From NCBI RefSeq assembly GCF_029350945.1, contig NZ_JARKMS010000001.1, positions 772,313-836,312 of the forward strand: a stretch of DNA of 64,000 nucleotides, given 5' to 3'. Made by a program: the position numbers and the translations under genes. This DNA is from Maribacter huludaoensis (GTDB lineage: Bacteria > Bacteroidota > Bacteroidia > Flavobacteriales > Flavobacteriaceae). Below are positions 17,801-27,900 of the stretch, piece after piece (position 1 is the first letter of the stretch; each line of letters begins with the position of its first letter). The notes beneath the pieces were generated by a model that worked only from the letters and a program-made list of their open reading frames with translations, was not told the origin of the DNA and did not search any database.

Positions 17801-18589
17801 TTCGGGTTTGGTAACAATACCGAAAATTTTGATGATGACCTAGGTTTGGATTTCAATAGGGTGAAGCTAAGACAGATTGATTTTTCCCCATCATTGGTAT
17901 GGAGGGGGCAATTAGGTGCCAAGGTCAAATTAGGATTGTCCTACGAAAATATTAGTGTTGAAGAAACTGACGATAGATTCATTAATACATTTTACCAACA
18001 GAACGGAGAAGAGACCAATAGTGATTTTGTTGGGGCTCATGCAGCTTATACTTATGAAAATAGGGACAATGAAGCATTTCCTACATTGGGTATGGAAACC
18101 TCTCTAGAGGCTGGGTTTAAAGAAAATCTTTCTAAAGAGGGCGGAAGCTTTGGTTACATTGTACCAAGCTTAAGTTTTGATTATAAGTTGATAACCAGTG
18201 GTAGATTGGTATTGGCGACCAAATGGAAGGCGCATTTTAATATAGGTAACGAATATGAATTTTACCAAGCCGCAAGCATTGGTGGCCTAGATGGTCTACG
18301 TGGATTTAGAAATCAACGTTTTACGGGTAAAACATCATACTACCAAAATACGGATATAAGGTTTAGCCTAAAAAAGAAACGCACCAGACTATTACCAACG
18401 GCAATGGGTCTTTTTGGTGGGTTTGATTATGGTAGGGTATGGATGCCAGAAATGAGTTCTGGTCGCTGGCATACTTCTTACGGTGGCGGGTTCTTTTTAA
18501 ATGCTTCTGATATTATTTCAGTAAATACTGCCATCTTTGTTAGTGAAGACGGACCAAGATTTACTTTTGGACTAGGTTTTGGCTTTTAG
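14867..18589 (+). CDS. Metallophosphoesterase / CotH-kinase-like / Omp85-like barrel fusion lipoprotein
   Basis: The 1240-residue product starts with a lipoprotein signal (FITSC, Cys17). Residues 40-375 are a metallophosphoesterase: LIGDAG (Asp48), LGDNIYP (81-84), PGNHDW (124-129), AMHHPS and SGHEHT. Residues 400-800 hold an unassigned domain with LGDWDRHVDQW (Asp611, Asp613) and VPRDRDQVF (Asp640, Asp642), which look like the two acidic motifs of CotH-type atypical kinases. From about 890 to the end the sequence is strand-rich, contains GLDGLRGFRNQRFTG, the RGF loop of BamA/TamA barrels, and ends in Phe (FGLGFGF). A surface or periplasmic phosphotransfer role at the outer membrane is an inference. 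Confidence 0.8.
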   Translation: MKKLYAYLSVFMFITSCATYNTKYVDDKFAIDVDVEKKVSHTFYLIGDAGLSPMGGMNPALKIFKGRLDKADKNSTAIFLGDNIYPAGLPDPKDSTVAYRTAKNHLDAQLNALTNFKGRPLFIPGNHDWYTEGLVGLEREENYIKKALKEKEKDPFLPENGCPIDVVEIGDDVAIITIDTEWYLTNWDKRPDINDKCEIKSRDKFFLELEDAIKDYRDRTTVIAMHHPSNSYGEHGGQYSLRKQFYPKKMAVPVPVLGTFINVLRTTSGASVEDVNNKRYRELMNRVTTLAQYSDRVIFASGHEHTLQYFVENNTPQIVSGSGAKKGFTRLLNGSQFNTGKMGYATLEVYKDGSSRVRFYGVNENDEEEFLFTNEVLPPVKNEYVGEFSEQFPDSVKASVYTKEEIDKSGFYKGVWGDRYRKYYGTEVKVPTVNLDSLMGGLEPVKKGGGHQSKSLRLRAKDGREYVMRALRKSAELYLQSMAFQDQYVLDDLKETYTQEILQDFYTGSHPYGPFTTAKLSDAVGIYHTNPVLYYVPKQPALKNYNESFGDELYMIEEHTGDGHGDLASFGYSNDLKSTDSMLEDLRDDEEYEVDKDLYLRARLFDMVLGDWDRHVDQWRWAEFKDKEKGKTIYRPVPRDRDQVFSKMGDGALMKIATRIIPGLRLMEGFNEDIRSVKGFNSSPMTYVLDLTLLGETEKSQWLEQAKYLQEHLKPSDIDEAFLSFPEEVRDETVDEIKKILLARLGHIQETANEYYRILNKYAVVAGTDKDDWFEINRLSDEETEVKVFRNIGDKKKRLFYDKVFTKEDTKELWVFGLDDDDIFEVKNSDNYSGVKVRIIGGHNNDIYRVEDGKNVALYDFKSKKNTFEETGGAKVKLSDDYELNTYQPLKLRSSFNQIIPTIGFNPDDGLRIGFVNTYTYNGFRQNPFTQQHTFGASYYFATSGFDFKYQGEFAHVFENWNAELKARFTSPNFAINFFGFGNNTENFDDDLGLDFNRVKLRQIDFSPSLVWRGQLGAKVKLGLSYENISVEETDDRFINTFYQQNGEETNSDFVGAHAAYTYENRDNEAFPTLGMETSLEAGFKENLSKEGGSFGYIVPSLSFDYKLITSGRLVLATKWKAHFNIGNEYEFYQAASIGGLDGLRGFRNQRFTGKTSYYQNTDIRFSLKKKRTRLLPTAMGLFGGFDYGRVWMPEMSSGRWHTSYGGGFFLNASDIISVNTAIFVSEDGPRFTFGLGFGF

Positions 18590-18598
18590 AATAATCGT

Positions 18599-19456
18599 TT
18601 ATTTTAAAGAATAGGTATATAGATTTCCACCTTCGCCATGTGCTTTTTCATCAGAAATAAGTAAGGTGTCATCATTAAGAAAACAAACTGATTCTAATTG
18701 GGAGCGGGCGCCAAGGTCAATTTCTTGCATATTTCCTTTTGTGAAATCATCCCATGTGAAATCTGTAAATATGAATAGTTTTCCATAACTGAGCGCAATG
18801 ATTTTATCTCCTTTTGGGGAGATGTCAATTGAAGTTATTTGACAAATTTTCCAATCTGTGCAAGGAGTAAATGAACCAATAAAAGAAGCTTCGTAGTTTC
18901 CTTTGGTATCTGGAACAGAGTAAACGCGTGCTTCTCCAGTAAATGATTTTGACCTGTTCTTGGTTACAATGTAGATTTTATTCCCATGATGGAATATTGC
19001 TTCGGAATCATAAAAAAAAGCATCTTTCTTTGGTGGAAATTCCTTTTGATCAGGGTAACGTAGCTCAATTTTTTCTGCCTCTATTTTGTCTCCAGGTTCA
19101 ATGGTTGGGTTGGGTAACTTTAGAATAGTTAAATTTTTGCGGTCATTGGCATTATTGCCTATATCTGCAATGTAAAGATTTCCAGCTGCATCTTTTGTAA
19201 GGTCTTCCCAGTCATGGTTTTTCCCATTTTTAACCTCTAAACTTTTAAGAATTTCTCCTTTAAAATTAATTTGATAGATATCATCTTTGTTACCGCCATC
19301 TTCTACTACCCATATGGTGGAATCTTTATAAGTAGCCAAACCTGAATTTTCTGATAGACTACCTGGTAAATCGGCAATCACTTTTAGTTGTCCATAATTG
19401 GAACAAGAAGTAAATGTTGCTAGTATTAATAGGGATAAACATATTATTTTACTCAT
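18599..19456 (-). CDS. Propeller-like lipoprotein of unknown function
   Basis: The 285-residue product has a lipobox (ATFTSC, Cys18). The mature part has repeated strand-turn units such as STIWVVEDGGNKDDIYQINF, GNLYIADIGNNANDRKNL and DTLLISDEKAHGEGGNLYTY, suggesting a beta-propeller (NHL/SdiA-regulated type). The repeated Asp-Gly-Gly/Asp-Ile-Gly turns could bind metal. No catalytic motif was recognised. The gene overlaps the end of the upstream GyrI-like gene by 8 bases, so both are translated from one message. Its end is 9 bases from the convergent phosphoesterase-barrel gene. Confidence 0.78.
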   Translation of the reverse strand: MSKIICLSLLILATFTSCSNYGQLKVIADLPGSLSENSGLATYKDSTIWVVEDGGNKDDIYQINFKGEILKSLEVKNGKNHDWEDLTKDAAGNLYIADIGNNANDRKNLTILKLPNPTIEPGDKIEAEKIELRYPDQKEFPPKKDAFFYDSEAIFHHGNKIYIVTKNRSKSFTGEARVYSVPDTKGNYEASFIGSFTPCTDWKICQITSIDISPKGDKIIALSYGKLFIFTDFTWDDFTKGNMQEIDLGARSQLESVCFLNDDTLLISDEKAHGEGGNLYTYSLK

Positions 19457-20348
19457 CTTGATCTGTTAATGGCATAAATATTTCGGCTTTCCAACGTAAG
19501 GCATCTCCGCCCATATTAGGGTTGTTAAAAAAGAATTCAATCGGTTTTTTCTCTATAGCAATATTCTTTTCTTCCGCATAATCTACTAATGTATACCAAG
19601 CCCTGTCAGAAGTCATGTAATTACCATTGTAAATTGCCTTTAATGATTTCATACCTATGAATTCTTTGTAAACAAGGTCTTTGATAAATGGTAACGAATC
19701 TGTTTTAATGATTGGATAGCAGAAGTTAAAACTAATACTATCATTTTGCATATTCCAATCCGTAGTCTCTATAAAAGGAACGCCATTTACCTGAATTCCG
19801 TTACTGGCAATAACAGAATTAATATATGGATAGCTCTCCATCATTCCAAAAGCTTTATTGCTTTGCGTAGTTTTATGCTCAACACAGGCGCAATACGTAG
19901 AGGGTAAATGGTCCTCACCTAGGAAAGTAACTTTGAATTCTTTTCTGTGGGCATTTAAATTCTCTATAAAATCCGTGACCGTTTTTCGAGCTTCCTTCTC
20001 AAAATTGGTATCGGTAAATGGAATAAAAAGCTTGTTCGTTAAGCTATGATCCTTGTCCTTGACATTGATAATTAATTGAGAGGTTGAATCATTGATTGGG
20101 GTAATATTCCAATTATAGACATGTGTAGAATCACCGGTAACAATCATTTGTTCTAGATGCGTTAAATCATCTTTTTGACGTATAGAGGCTTCTTGAAGCG
20201 TTTTACTCCATGATTTCAATGCTTGATTAACTGTTCCTGTGTTAGACTTGGCAATAACTCTTATTTGGTAATCCTGTGGTTTTATGAAAAAATACCAGAG
20301 TAATGCAATAAATATGACCGCTATTATAATGGTAATGCCTTTTTTCAT
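19449..20348 (-). CDS. Membrane-anchored GyrI-like effector-binding protein
   Basis: The 299-residue product has one N-terminal membrane helix (about 4-20, GITIIIAVIFIALLWYFFI). It is followed by a region like the SRPBCC fold (about 28-150) and a C-terminal domain like the GyrI/AraC effector-binding fold (about 155-295). The latter is suggested by SNGIQVNGVPFIE and by AIYNGNYMTSDRAWYTLVDY, which resembles the usual G.Y..L..AW..L..W segment. Such domains bind small hydrophobic ligands; there is no DNA-binding domain. It is preceded by 22 bases after the haloperoxidase-like gene and overlaps the next gene by 8, so it belongs to the same operon. Confidence 0.75.
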   Translation of the reverse strand: MKKGITIIIAVIFIALLWYFFIKPQDYQIRVIAKSNTGTVNQALKSWSKTLQEASIRQKDDLTHLEQMIVTGDSTHVYNWNITPINDSTSQLIINVKDKDHSLTNKLFIPFTDTNFEKEARKTVTDFIENLNAHRKEFKVTFLGEDHLPSTYCACVEHKTTQSNKAFGMMESYPYINSVIASNGIQVNGVPFIETTDWNMQNDSISFNFCYPIIKTDSLPFIKDLVYKEFIGMKSLKAIYNGNYMTSDRAWYTLVDYAEEKNIAIEKKPIEFFFNNPNMGGDALRWKAEIFMPLTDQDE

Positions 20349-20370
20349 TATTGTTTATTATGTGTAAAAT

Positions 20371-21702
20371 TTAATTGTTCTTCATCTTAATTTTAGAATT
20401 CAATAGCGCACCAATTTTTCTGCCTTGGCCAACACCTACTTCAACGGCGGCGCGGTAATGAATACCTCCGTACATTCTGCTAATTGCAGCTTCATCCGCA
20501 GCTTCATTAAAAGAATTGAATTTTCTAATAGGTAGACCATATGGGGTTTCGGTATCGTCTTCAAAACTGAAATTTTCCCCAAAAATATTGGTAAGGGCAG
20601 TAGCGGCAGCACCTGAAACTACACTATGTCCGCTGGTATATTCTGGGAAAGGAGGAGTCTGTAAAATAGGTTTCCAGTTCTCGTCAATATGTTGATTGAT
20701 CAATGTTTCTGGCCTAATTAAGTTACTGCGATATTTTTCGTCCCAGCAGCTAATGAATCCGTCGGCAATTGCCATAGAGGTCTTTGTGTATGCGAATACT
20801 GTATCGTCGAAATCATTATTCACTTTTTTACTTGCAATTTTTGTTATTCCGATCCAATGCGCACCAGGAGTAATTTTTTTGGTAGCGAACATTAGGTGTC
20901 CTCTAGTTACGGAGACATAAGGGTTACAGTCCCAAAATTTAGCAATGGCGACTTCGTCAGATTCATCACCGCTTTTAGTAATGTCGTTACTTATATTGTA
21001 TACTTCTATGAGTTCTTTGTAGAAATCAGAATCTTTTTCTAAGGAAAATGGTGGTGGCGGAATTGGTTTAAATTGTGATGCCGAGTCTATAACAAATGGT
21101 CTAATTTTACTCCAATGGGGTTCTATACCGTCCATATATGCAGGTGGTGTAGGTTGCCATCTTGCGGGGTCATCTGTATTGACCGTAAACTTGGGCATGG
21201 TTCTGGTTTGGCTGTAATTGTCCTTGTTCATCCAATCCTTAATGTGTTCCGCCACTTTTATGCCATAGTTTTTTGAAGCCTCAAACTCAGGTTCGTTCAT
21301 AGTTTTCCATTGGGTGAATAAACTATCCTGTAGAACATCGAATTTATCTTCGGAGAAAATTAGCTGTCTGCTAATGTTCATGTGTGCTATCAATGCAGAT
21401 AATTGTGGGTTGATATTAGAAACCGTATCTATGGCCGGTATTGGCGTAAGACCTTTTAATTGACCTGACAGACTTGTGTATTTAGGATTTACCTGAGCTA
21501 CAATTTCATAAGCCGCAATATTAGGATAAGCGAAAATTCTACTGGCTACGGGCGGTGAGAAAATATCATGTATCATGATATCTATGACATGGTCTATAGA
21601 GTTATGTAACTGATCGGGGGTTACTACAATAGGTTCTTTTTTCTTTTCCGTACAATTTGCAAGTAATACACCTGCAATTATGATTAATAAAAACTTCTTC
21701 AT
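20371..21702 (-). CDS. Vanadium-dependent haloperoxidase / PAP2-like lipoprotein
   Basis: The start at 21702 gives 443 residues with a lipobox (LLANC) and lies 4 bases after the upstream stop; the longer open frame from 21744 overlaps that gene. The three motifs shared by vanadium haloperoxidases and PAP2 phosphatases are present: KYRSNLIRP (K-x6-RP), YTSGHS (SGH) and SRMYGGIHYRAA (SR-x5-H). The Asp that usually follows three residues after the last His is Ala here. The vanadate/phosphate pocket is therefore largely intact, but halide oxidation versus phosphatase activity cannot be decided. It follows two VCBS/ASPIC lipoprotein genes in one operon. Confidence 0.85.
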   Translation of the reverse strand: MKKFLLIIIAGVLLANCTEKKKEPIVVTPDQLHNSIDHVIDIMIHDIFSPPVASRIFAYPNIAAYEIVAQVNPKYTSLSGQLKGLTPIPAIDTVSNINPQLSALIAHMNISRQLIFSEDKFDVLQDSLFTQWKTMNEPEFEASKNYGIKVAEHIKDWMNKDNYSQTRTMPKFTVNTDDPARWQPTPPAYMDGIEPHWSKIRPFVIDSASQFKPIPPPPFSLEKDSDFYKELIEVYNISNDITKSGDESDEVAIAKFWDCNPYVSVTRGHLMFATKKITPGAHWIGITKIASKKVNNDFDDTVFAYTKTSMAIADGFISCWDEKYRSNLIRPETLINQHIDENWKPILQTPPFPEYTSGHSVVSGAAATALTNIFGENFSFEDDTETPYGLPIRKFNSFNEAADEAAISRMYGGIHYRAAVEVGVGQGRKIGALLNSKIKMKNN

Positions 21703-21706
21703 TATA

Positions 21707-24700
21707 CTATGGTTTGAGGATGCTATAGATTTCTGCAGCTTCATTATTGAAAGTGAGCAAGATGTATTTGTTTTTGCGCACGTTTAAGATATTCATGCTA
21801 CGGATTGATTTGCCTGTTAAGTCTAGTCCTATTTTGTTCGCTAAGGTAATATTGTTGCCGGTACTAATCAATGCCCCAGGGAATGAATCAAAACGACCGT
21901 GATATGGCTTTACGCCAAAGTAATTTCCTGCAGCTAAAACTTCAGTCCTTTGATCTCCGTTAAAGTCAAATTCCAAGAAGGCCATAATAGGCGCTAACTG
22001 TAATTCATAGCTAAATGGTACAAAAGTAAACTTGCCATCGTTGTTTTGTAAATAACCGGAATTTAAGGTGTGAACTTCAAGAACTTCCGCATTTGGTAGC
22101 ATGTTTTCGCCTAAAATAGCTTCTATTGGTTTACCTGCAAAAGATTTATAGGTGTTGAATTTTTTGCGAAGAGATACCAATTGACTAGATAGTTCCTTTA
22201 GCCCATCTATGGGGTAATCATTGCCATTTTTATAAGTGCTGACAATAGTTTCTGTAGCTCCGTTTTTGTCAAGGTCTCCATAGAACATTTTCATGGGGTG
22301 ATCCTGCGTAGCGGTAAATTTGGTATTTAGCCCCCAGTTACCTAAAAGGTAGTCTTGGTCACCATCACCATCAATATCAAAACTGGTAATTGCTTGCCAT
22401 AAACCGTTCGTATTTTTATTTTCTAAAGGATGTATTTCTTCAAATGTTCCTTTAATATTTTGAAAGAATCTTGGTGACATCCATTCACCAACAAATAGAA
22501 TATCTTCCCATCCGTCATTATTAAAATCGGTAACGATGGCGTCGGTTACCATTCCTAAGTTTTTAAAGGTGTTTGATGCTACTTTAAAATTACCTTTTTC
22601 ATTGTTCAAAAGATAGGTGTTGGGTTTGTTACCGTAATCTGCACTAACGGATTGGTTGCAAATTATAATATCCAAATCATCATCATGGTCGTAATCCAGT
22701 TTTAAAATAACCGATGCATTCTCGAATAGCTCGGGAAATTCTTTTGGAACAAAAGCACTATCGTTTGAAACATAATAAGAATCGGTAAGCGGCTTCATTT
22801 CATTAAAAAAATCTGCGCCACCAGAGCCTACTATAAGATCGTTTGTACCATCAGAATTAAAGTCACCAATAATAGAGGCAATGTCTTCCTTAATACTATC
22901 TCTTTTAATTTCTAAATATTCTTTTGATTGAAAAGTGGAGTCGCCCTGAAAGAAAATTTGCGAAGGAATATACTTTGCACCGCCAAAGAAAATGTCTTCT
23001 TTCCCATCTCCGTTCAGGTCACCGATACTTACTGCAGGACCTCTATCTGACATTTGATAGGGTATCAATTTTTGTCGTAAGTAATCACTATAGGCATCTT
23101 CTTTGTGAACATAATTAACGCCTAAATTGTTCAATGTTTTTCTGAACAGAATATTTTCGTTCTTTTTAAGCGAACTATAATTAAAAGTTTCTGTGTTTTC
23201 AGGACTTAAATAAAGCGTTTGGTTTGTTGCAATATTTTTGATTACCTGTATGCTTTTATCTGGCCATATTATTTTAAGGGAATCAATATTTTTAAGTCCA
23301 CCATAACCAAAGTGTATTACGGGTTCAGAAGATGCCTGAAATCCGCGAACGGTATACATTTCTTTAAACTGTTGAATTCCGTTGGCGTATGAGAAAACTT
23401 TAGTACCAATACCAAATTTGTTTTTACTATGATAATCCAATTTAATTTTAAGCCAATTGGCTTTATTGTTCGTGGTATTTTCCTGTATATCTGCAGGGCT
23501 ATAAAGGTTGTTGGTCACTAAATCTAAATCACCATCATTATCCAAATCGCTATAAGCTGTTGCCCCGGAAATAATGGTGTCTTGTGCAATCCATGATTTA
23601 GATTCATCAATAAACTGAAGGTCTTTAGCCCCTTTAAAAATCATATTGCCAATAAAACCCGATGGCATCATTTTTAGTGCTTTTTGATCTACTAAGTTGG
23701 TATTGTTGATTTTTGACCGAATATTTTCGTTGGATATATAATTGATGTAATCAAGATCATTAGGACGCTTAGGTATACCGTTGCTAATGTATAGGTCTTG
23801 CTCTCCATCTTGGTCAAAGTCACTAAAGAGGGCGCTCCAACTCCAATCTGTAGCCGCTACACCGCTTTGTAGGGCAGTTTCTATGAACTTACCGTTTGGT
23901 TGGTTCACAAATAGCATATTTCTAGTGTACTGATTGTGGTAGCCGAACGTCTCGGTCTTCATTTTTTGAATTTGTATGTCGTCATCACCTTCAGAAGATT
24001 TTAAGACAATTTCATCTCTGCTCAACATATCCAAAGAAATTAGATCGGGCAGGCCATCATGGTTTATGTCCGCAACATCGCTACCCATAGAAAAACGGCT
24101 AGTGTGTCCAAAAGCATCTTTTAGACTCTCTTTAAAAGTACCGTCTCCATTATTTAAGTAGTAATAATCATCTTCATGAAAATCATTGCCAATATAAATG
24201 TCCGGGTAGCCATCCTGATTAAAATCGGAAACGGCTATTCCTAGTCCGTATCCGTTTACACCACCATAAATACCGGCTTCTTCGCTTACATCTACAAATT
24301 TACCATTGTCATTACGTAGCAGTTTGTCGCCAGTTTCATAAACACGCTTATGTCTAATTTGAGCGTTGCCATAAGAATCTTGCGTGTGTATGGCATGATT
24401 AAGAAGGTACATGTCTAGATCTCCATCCAAATCATAGTCTAAAAATGCGGCTGACGAGCTGTAAGATTCAAAATCTAAACCATAATCTGAGGCACTCTCT
24501 TTAAAAGTTGCATCGCCTTGGTTTATAAAAAGCTCATTGTACCCATTAAATCCGTTTAGCCCAACAACGGCACACACGTAAATATCCAGAAGTCCGTCAC
24601 CATTTACATCGCCCATTATAGTACCCGTATTCCAAGAGCTACCACCAGCGACACCTGCTGTTTCCGTAATATCTTCAAATTGTAAATTGCCTTTGTTCAG

Positions 24701-24958
24701 GTATAATTTATTCTTTACCTGATTTCCGGAAAAGTAGATATCCGGTAAACTATCATTGTTAATGTCGCCAATGGCAACACCGCCACCATTGTAAAAATAC
24801 AGGTAGTCTAAAATACTTAGGTCTTTTGTTTCGGTAAGGGTATTTTCAAAGGCGATACCCGTATCTTCGGCAGCGTGCTTTACAAATAGTTTTCCTGAAT
24901 TTTGTTTACAACCAATGGCAAAAACCAATACACATATGTACAGTAAATTATTCTTCAT
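21707..24958 (-). CDS. VCBS/FG-GAP repeat lipoprotein with ASPIC/UnbV domain (second paralogue)
   Basis: The 1083-residue product has a lipobox (VFAIGC, Cys17). Residues 45-470 hold a series of FG-GAP/VCBS units with calcium-type loops such as DINNDSLPDIYF, DVNGDGLLDIYV and DYDLDGDLDMYL, which predicts a beta-propeller. Residues about 515-595 are an ASPIC/UnbV domain (FGIGTKVFSYANG, RGFQASSEPVIHFGYGG, SLKIIWPD). A second block of the same loops (DLNGDGKEDIFFGG onward, about 650-960) forms another propeller. It would sit on the outer membrane and bind ligand or partner proteins; no catalytic motif is seen. It overlaps the upstream paralogue by 11 bases. Confidence 0.88.
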   Translation of the reverse strand: MKNNLLYICVLVFAIGCKQNSGKLFVKHAAEDTGIAFENTLTETKDLSILDYLYFYNGGGVAIGDINNDSLPDIYFSGNQVKNKLYLNKGNLQFEDITETAGVAGGSSWNTGTIMGDVNGDGLLDIYVCAVVGLNGFNGYNELFINQGDATFKESASDYGLDFESYSSSAAFLDYDLDGDLDMYLLNHAIHTQDSYGNAQIRHKRVYETGDKLLRNDNGKFVDVSEEAGIYGGVNGYGLGIAVSDFNQDGYPDIYIGNDFHEDDYYYLNNGDGTFKESLKDAFGHTSRFSMGSDVADINHDGLPDLISLDMLSRDEIVLKSSEGDDDIQIQKMKTETFGYHNQYTRNMLFVNQPNGKFIETALQSGVAATDWSWSALFSDFDQDGEQDLYISNGIPKRPNDLDYINYISNENIRSKINNTNLVDQKALKMMPSGFIGNMIFKGAKDLQFIDESKSWIAQDTIISGATAYSDLDNDGDLDLVTNNLYSPADIQENTTNNKANWLKIKLDYHSKNKFGIGTKVFSYANGIQQFKEMYTVRGFQASSEPVIHFGYGGLKNIDSLKIIWPDKSIQVIKNIATNQTLYLSPENTETFNYSSLKKNENILFRKTLNNLGVNYVHKEDAYSDYLRQKLIPYQMSDRGPAVSIGDLNGDGKEDIFFGGAKYIPSQIFFQGDSTFQSKEYLEIKRDSIKEDIASIIGDFNSDGTNDLIVGSGGADFFNEMKPLTDSYYVSNDSAFVPKEFPELFENASVILKLDYDHDDDLDIIICNQSVSADYGNKPNTYLLNNEKGNFKVASNTFKNLGMVTDAIVTDFNNDGWEDILFVGEWMSPRFFQNIKGTFEEIHPLENKNTNGLWQAITSFDIDGDGDQDYLLGNWGLNTKFTATQDHPMKMFYGDLDKNGATETIVSTYKNGNDYPIDGLKELSSQLVSLRKKFNTYKSFAGKPIEAILGENMLPNAEVLEVHTLNSGYLQNNDGKFTFVPFSYELQLAPIMAFLEFDFNGDQRTEVLAAGNYFGVKPYHGRFDSFPGALISTGNNITLANKIGLDLTGKSIRSMNILNVRKNKYILLTFNNEAAEIYSILKP

Positions 24959-27900
24959 TTAATAGATACAGTTTTGGAGTGTCATTGTTGATAGCGGCGA
25001 TGATAAATTCGTTTCCTTTTTTGTCTTTAACTGTCTGTAGTTGTTTTACTTCATTTCTTATAAAGAAACCGCTATCAGTATAGTTTTGCCATTCAAAATT
25101 AAGTTTTCCATCACCCAGAAGAACGTTTCCGTAGTTGGCATCTAGTCTGGAATATTGAGGTTTGAACTCAAAGTTATTGCCCGCCATTATAAGATCAAGG
25201 TTTCCGTCTTTATTGATGTCTAAACATTGAATGCCACAGATGCAGGAAAATTGAACTTGCGGAGGCAAAATTTTAATGGTGAAATTACCATTGCCGTCGT
25301 TGATCGCAATTACGGTTTCGGCAATACTTGCTTCTTTTAAGATGGTATTGTCAATAATATTTTTAGGGAATAGCTCTTGAATGGTTTTTGTAGCATATTC
25401 AGAAGCTTTAATGTTCTTTTTCTTTAGTGCTAATATTTGAGTAGTTAATTCCTTTTTTTGATGAAGAGGATAATCGCCGCCATCATAATTTTGCGTGGTA
25501 ATCTGTTCAATGGTTCCGTCATTGTCAAAATCGTTTACCCACATTTTCATGGGTTGCCCGGGTGCGGGTTTGTAATGAATATTGCTACCGGTGTTACCTA
25601 AAATTAAATCTTTATCACCATCGTTATCAAGGTCATATCCTTCCACTGCGCCCCACCAACCACTTAGGCTATCTAGAGAACTTTTAGAATCGCTAAGTCT
25701 TCTACCGGAATTTTTATAGATTTTTGGACTTCCCCAATCAGAAACGGTTACTAGGTCATCTTTACCGTCACCATCCATATCTAGCCATTTGGCATCGGTA
25801 ATCATTCCTGCATCCTTAAGGTCATATGCAGAACGTTCGGTAATATCCGTGAAGGTGCCATCACCATTGTTTAAAAGAAATAAGTGGTCAGGGTTTACTC
25901 CATAAGTGCCCACTACACTTCTTGATCCTATAAAAACATCGATATCACCATCGGCATCAAAATCTGAAGGAGCAATAACGGCAACATTTTTATTAATGCT
26001 CGGTAATTTTTTTGTGTTTAGCGAGAAATTGCCTTTGCCATCATTTATGTATAAACGAATCCCGTAAGATCCTTGCATGCCCAGTTCGTTGCCCCCGGTA
26101 CCTACCATAAGGTCTACATCCCCATCATTGTCAAAATCAAAAAACGAAGCTGTAGTATCTTCTAGTGCTGCTTCGGCTTCAAAATATTTTATAATAGGTT
26201 TGGAAAGTGATCCATTGCCGTTATGAAGATATAGTGCACCTGCTTGATTTTTGGCACCACCAATATAAATATCTTCATTGCCGTCTCCATTTACATCACC
26301 CACCGCTAGGCCGGGACCTTCTTCTGCCAACGATTTTGAAATTAGGCCTTCATTATCAAAATCCATATAGTTATTTTCTTTATGTGCCAAGAAAGTGTTA
26401 TTGTCTATTGATTTTAAAAGGGTAGGGGCTTCTGTTTTGTTTATTTTAAAAATCGCTGTAGCATTTTCTTGTTTAAATGTAATGGTCTGATTGGCTTTTA
26501 CATTGATTAATTTAGTAGTGGCATCATTAGGCCAAATAATACGAATTGAGTCTAAAGTTTTGGTGTCTCCAAGACCTATGGTCATAGGGTATTCTACTGA
26601 AGACTGAAAACCTCTGGACGGCATTACCGTTTGATCAATAATATTATTTGGGTAATATAGGCGGGCAACCGTACCAATGCCGAACCTATTACCGTCACTG
26701 CCTTTGAATTTAAGCTTAATATAATTGTTCTGTGATTGAGATTCAGAGTTGTTGCGATAAACGAAAGTCTCCATATTCACATTGTTTACAACTAAATCTA
26801 AATCGCCATCATTATCCAGGTCGCCGTAAGCAGAACCGTTAGAACGACTGGGTAATTCAAAGCCCCACTGTTTGTTGTAATTACTGAACGTAATATCACC
26901 ATTGTTGCGGTATGCATAATTTGGTAACGGCGTAACAGGCATTTTGTTGATAATAGAATCAATAGATTCTTTCCTGCCCGTCAATGCCATTTTTTGAATG
27001 ATTTCGTTGGCAAAAAAATCAACAAAGTCTAAATCCGTAAGGTCATGGTTAATTCCGTTTGTTATATAAATATCCTTCAGTCCGTCATTGTCCATATCGA
27101 ATAAAAGTCCAGACCAACTCCAGTCGGTAGCCTCGACCCCACTGTAATAGGCAATTTCAGAAAAAGAACCATTGCCGTTGTTAAGCTGTAATGTATTCTG
27201 AATATATTGTTGATGAAAATCTTTACTCTGTTTAAGTTTAAATATGTTATAACCTTCAAATTCCATAACAGATTTTACACGCTGATCTGGTTCAGGTAGC
27301 ATATCGGTTATGAAAATATCTGTAAGTCCGTCATTATTTATATCTGCCATATCAACCCCCATAGCGGATAAACTTAAGTGATTTGTCCATTTTTGAACCT
27401 CTTCTCTAAAAGTGCCGTCTTGGTTGTTGATGTATAAATAATCTCTTTCATAAAAATCGTTGGAAACGTAAATGTCAGGGTACAGGTCATTGTTGATGTC
27501 AACGACCATGACACCTAGACCAAAGCCAATAAGGCTACCGTAAATACCGGCATCTTCACTAACATCAACAAATTTGCCATTATCGTTTCTTAACAGCATA
27601 TCACCAACACCTCTAAAAATCTTAGGTACGCCTTCCCAATCTTGAGCTCTAACCTCTCGCTGTTCTGCGTAGCCAAGGCTGCTAACAGGTATGTTGCTAT
27701 TGTTTAGAATGTAAGCATCCAAATCTCCGTCTTTATCATAATCGAAGAAAGAGGCGTGTGTTGAAAAACCTGTTTCTGCTAGATTGAATTCATGGGCTTT
27801 TTCGGTAAAAGTACCATCACCGTTATTAATGTAAAGGTCATTGTCATGGTTGTTGCCTTCCATATTACCGGCATTGCTCACATAGATATCAAGAAATCCG

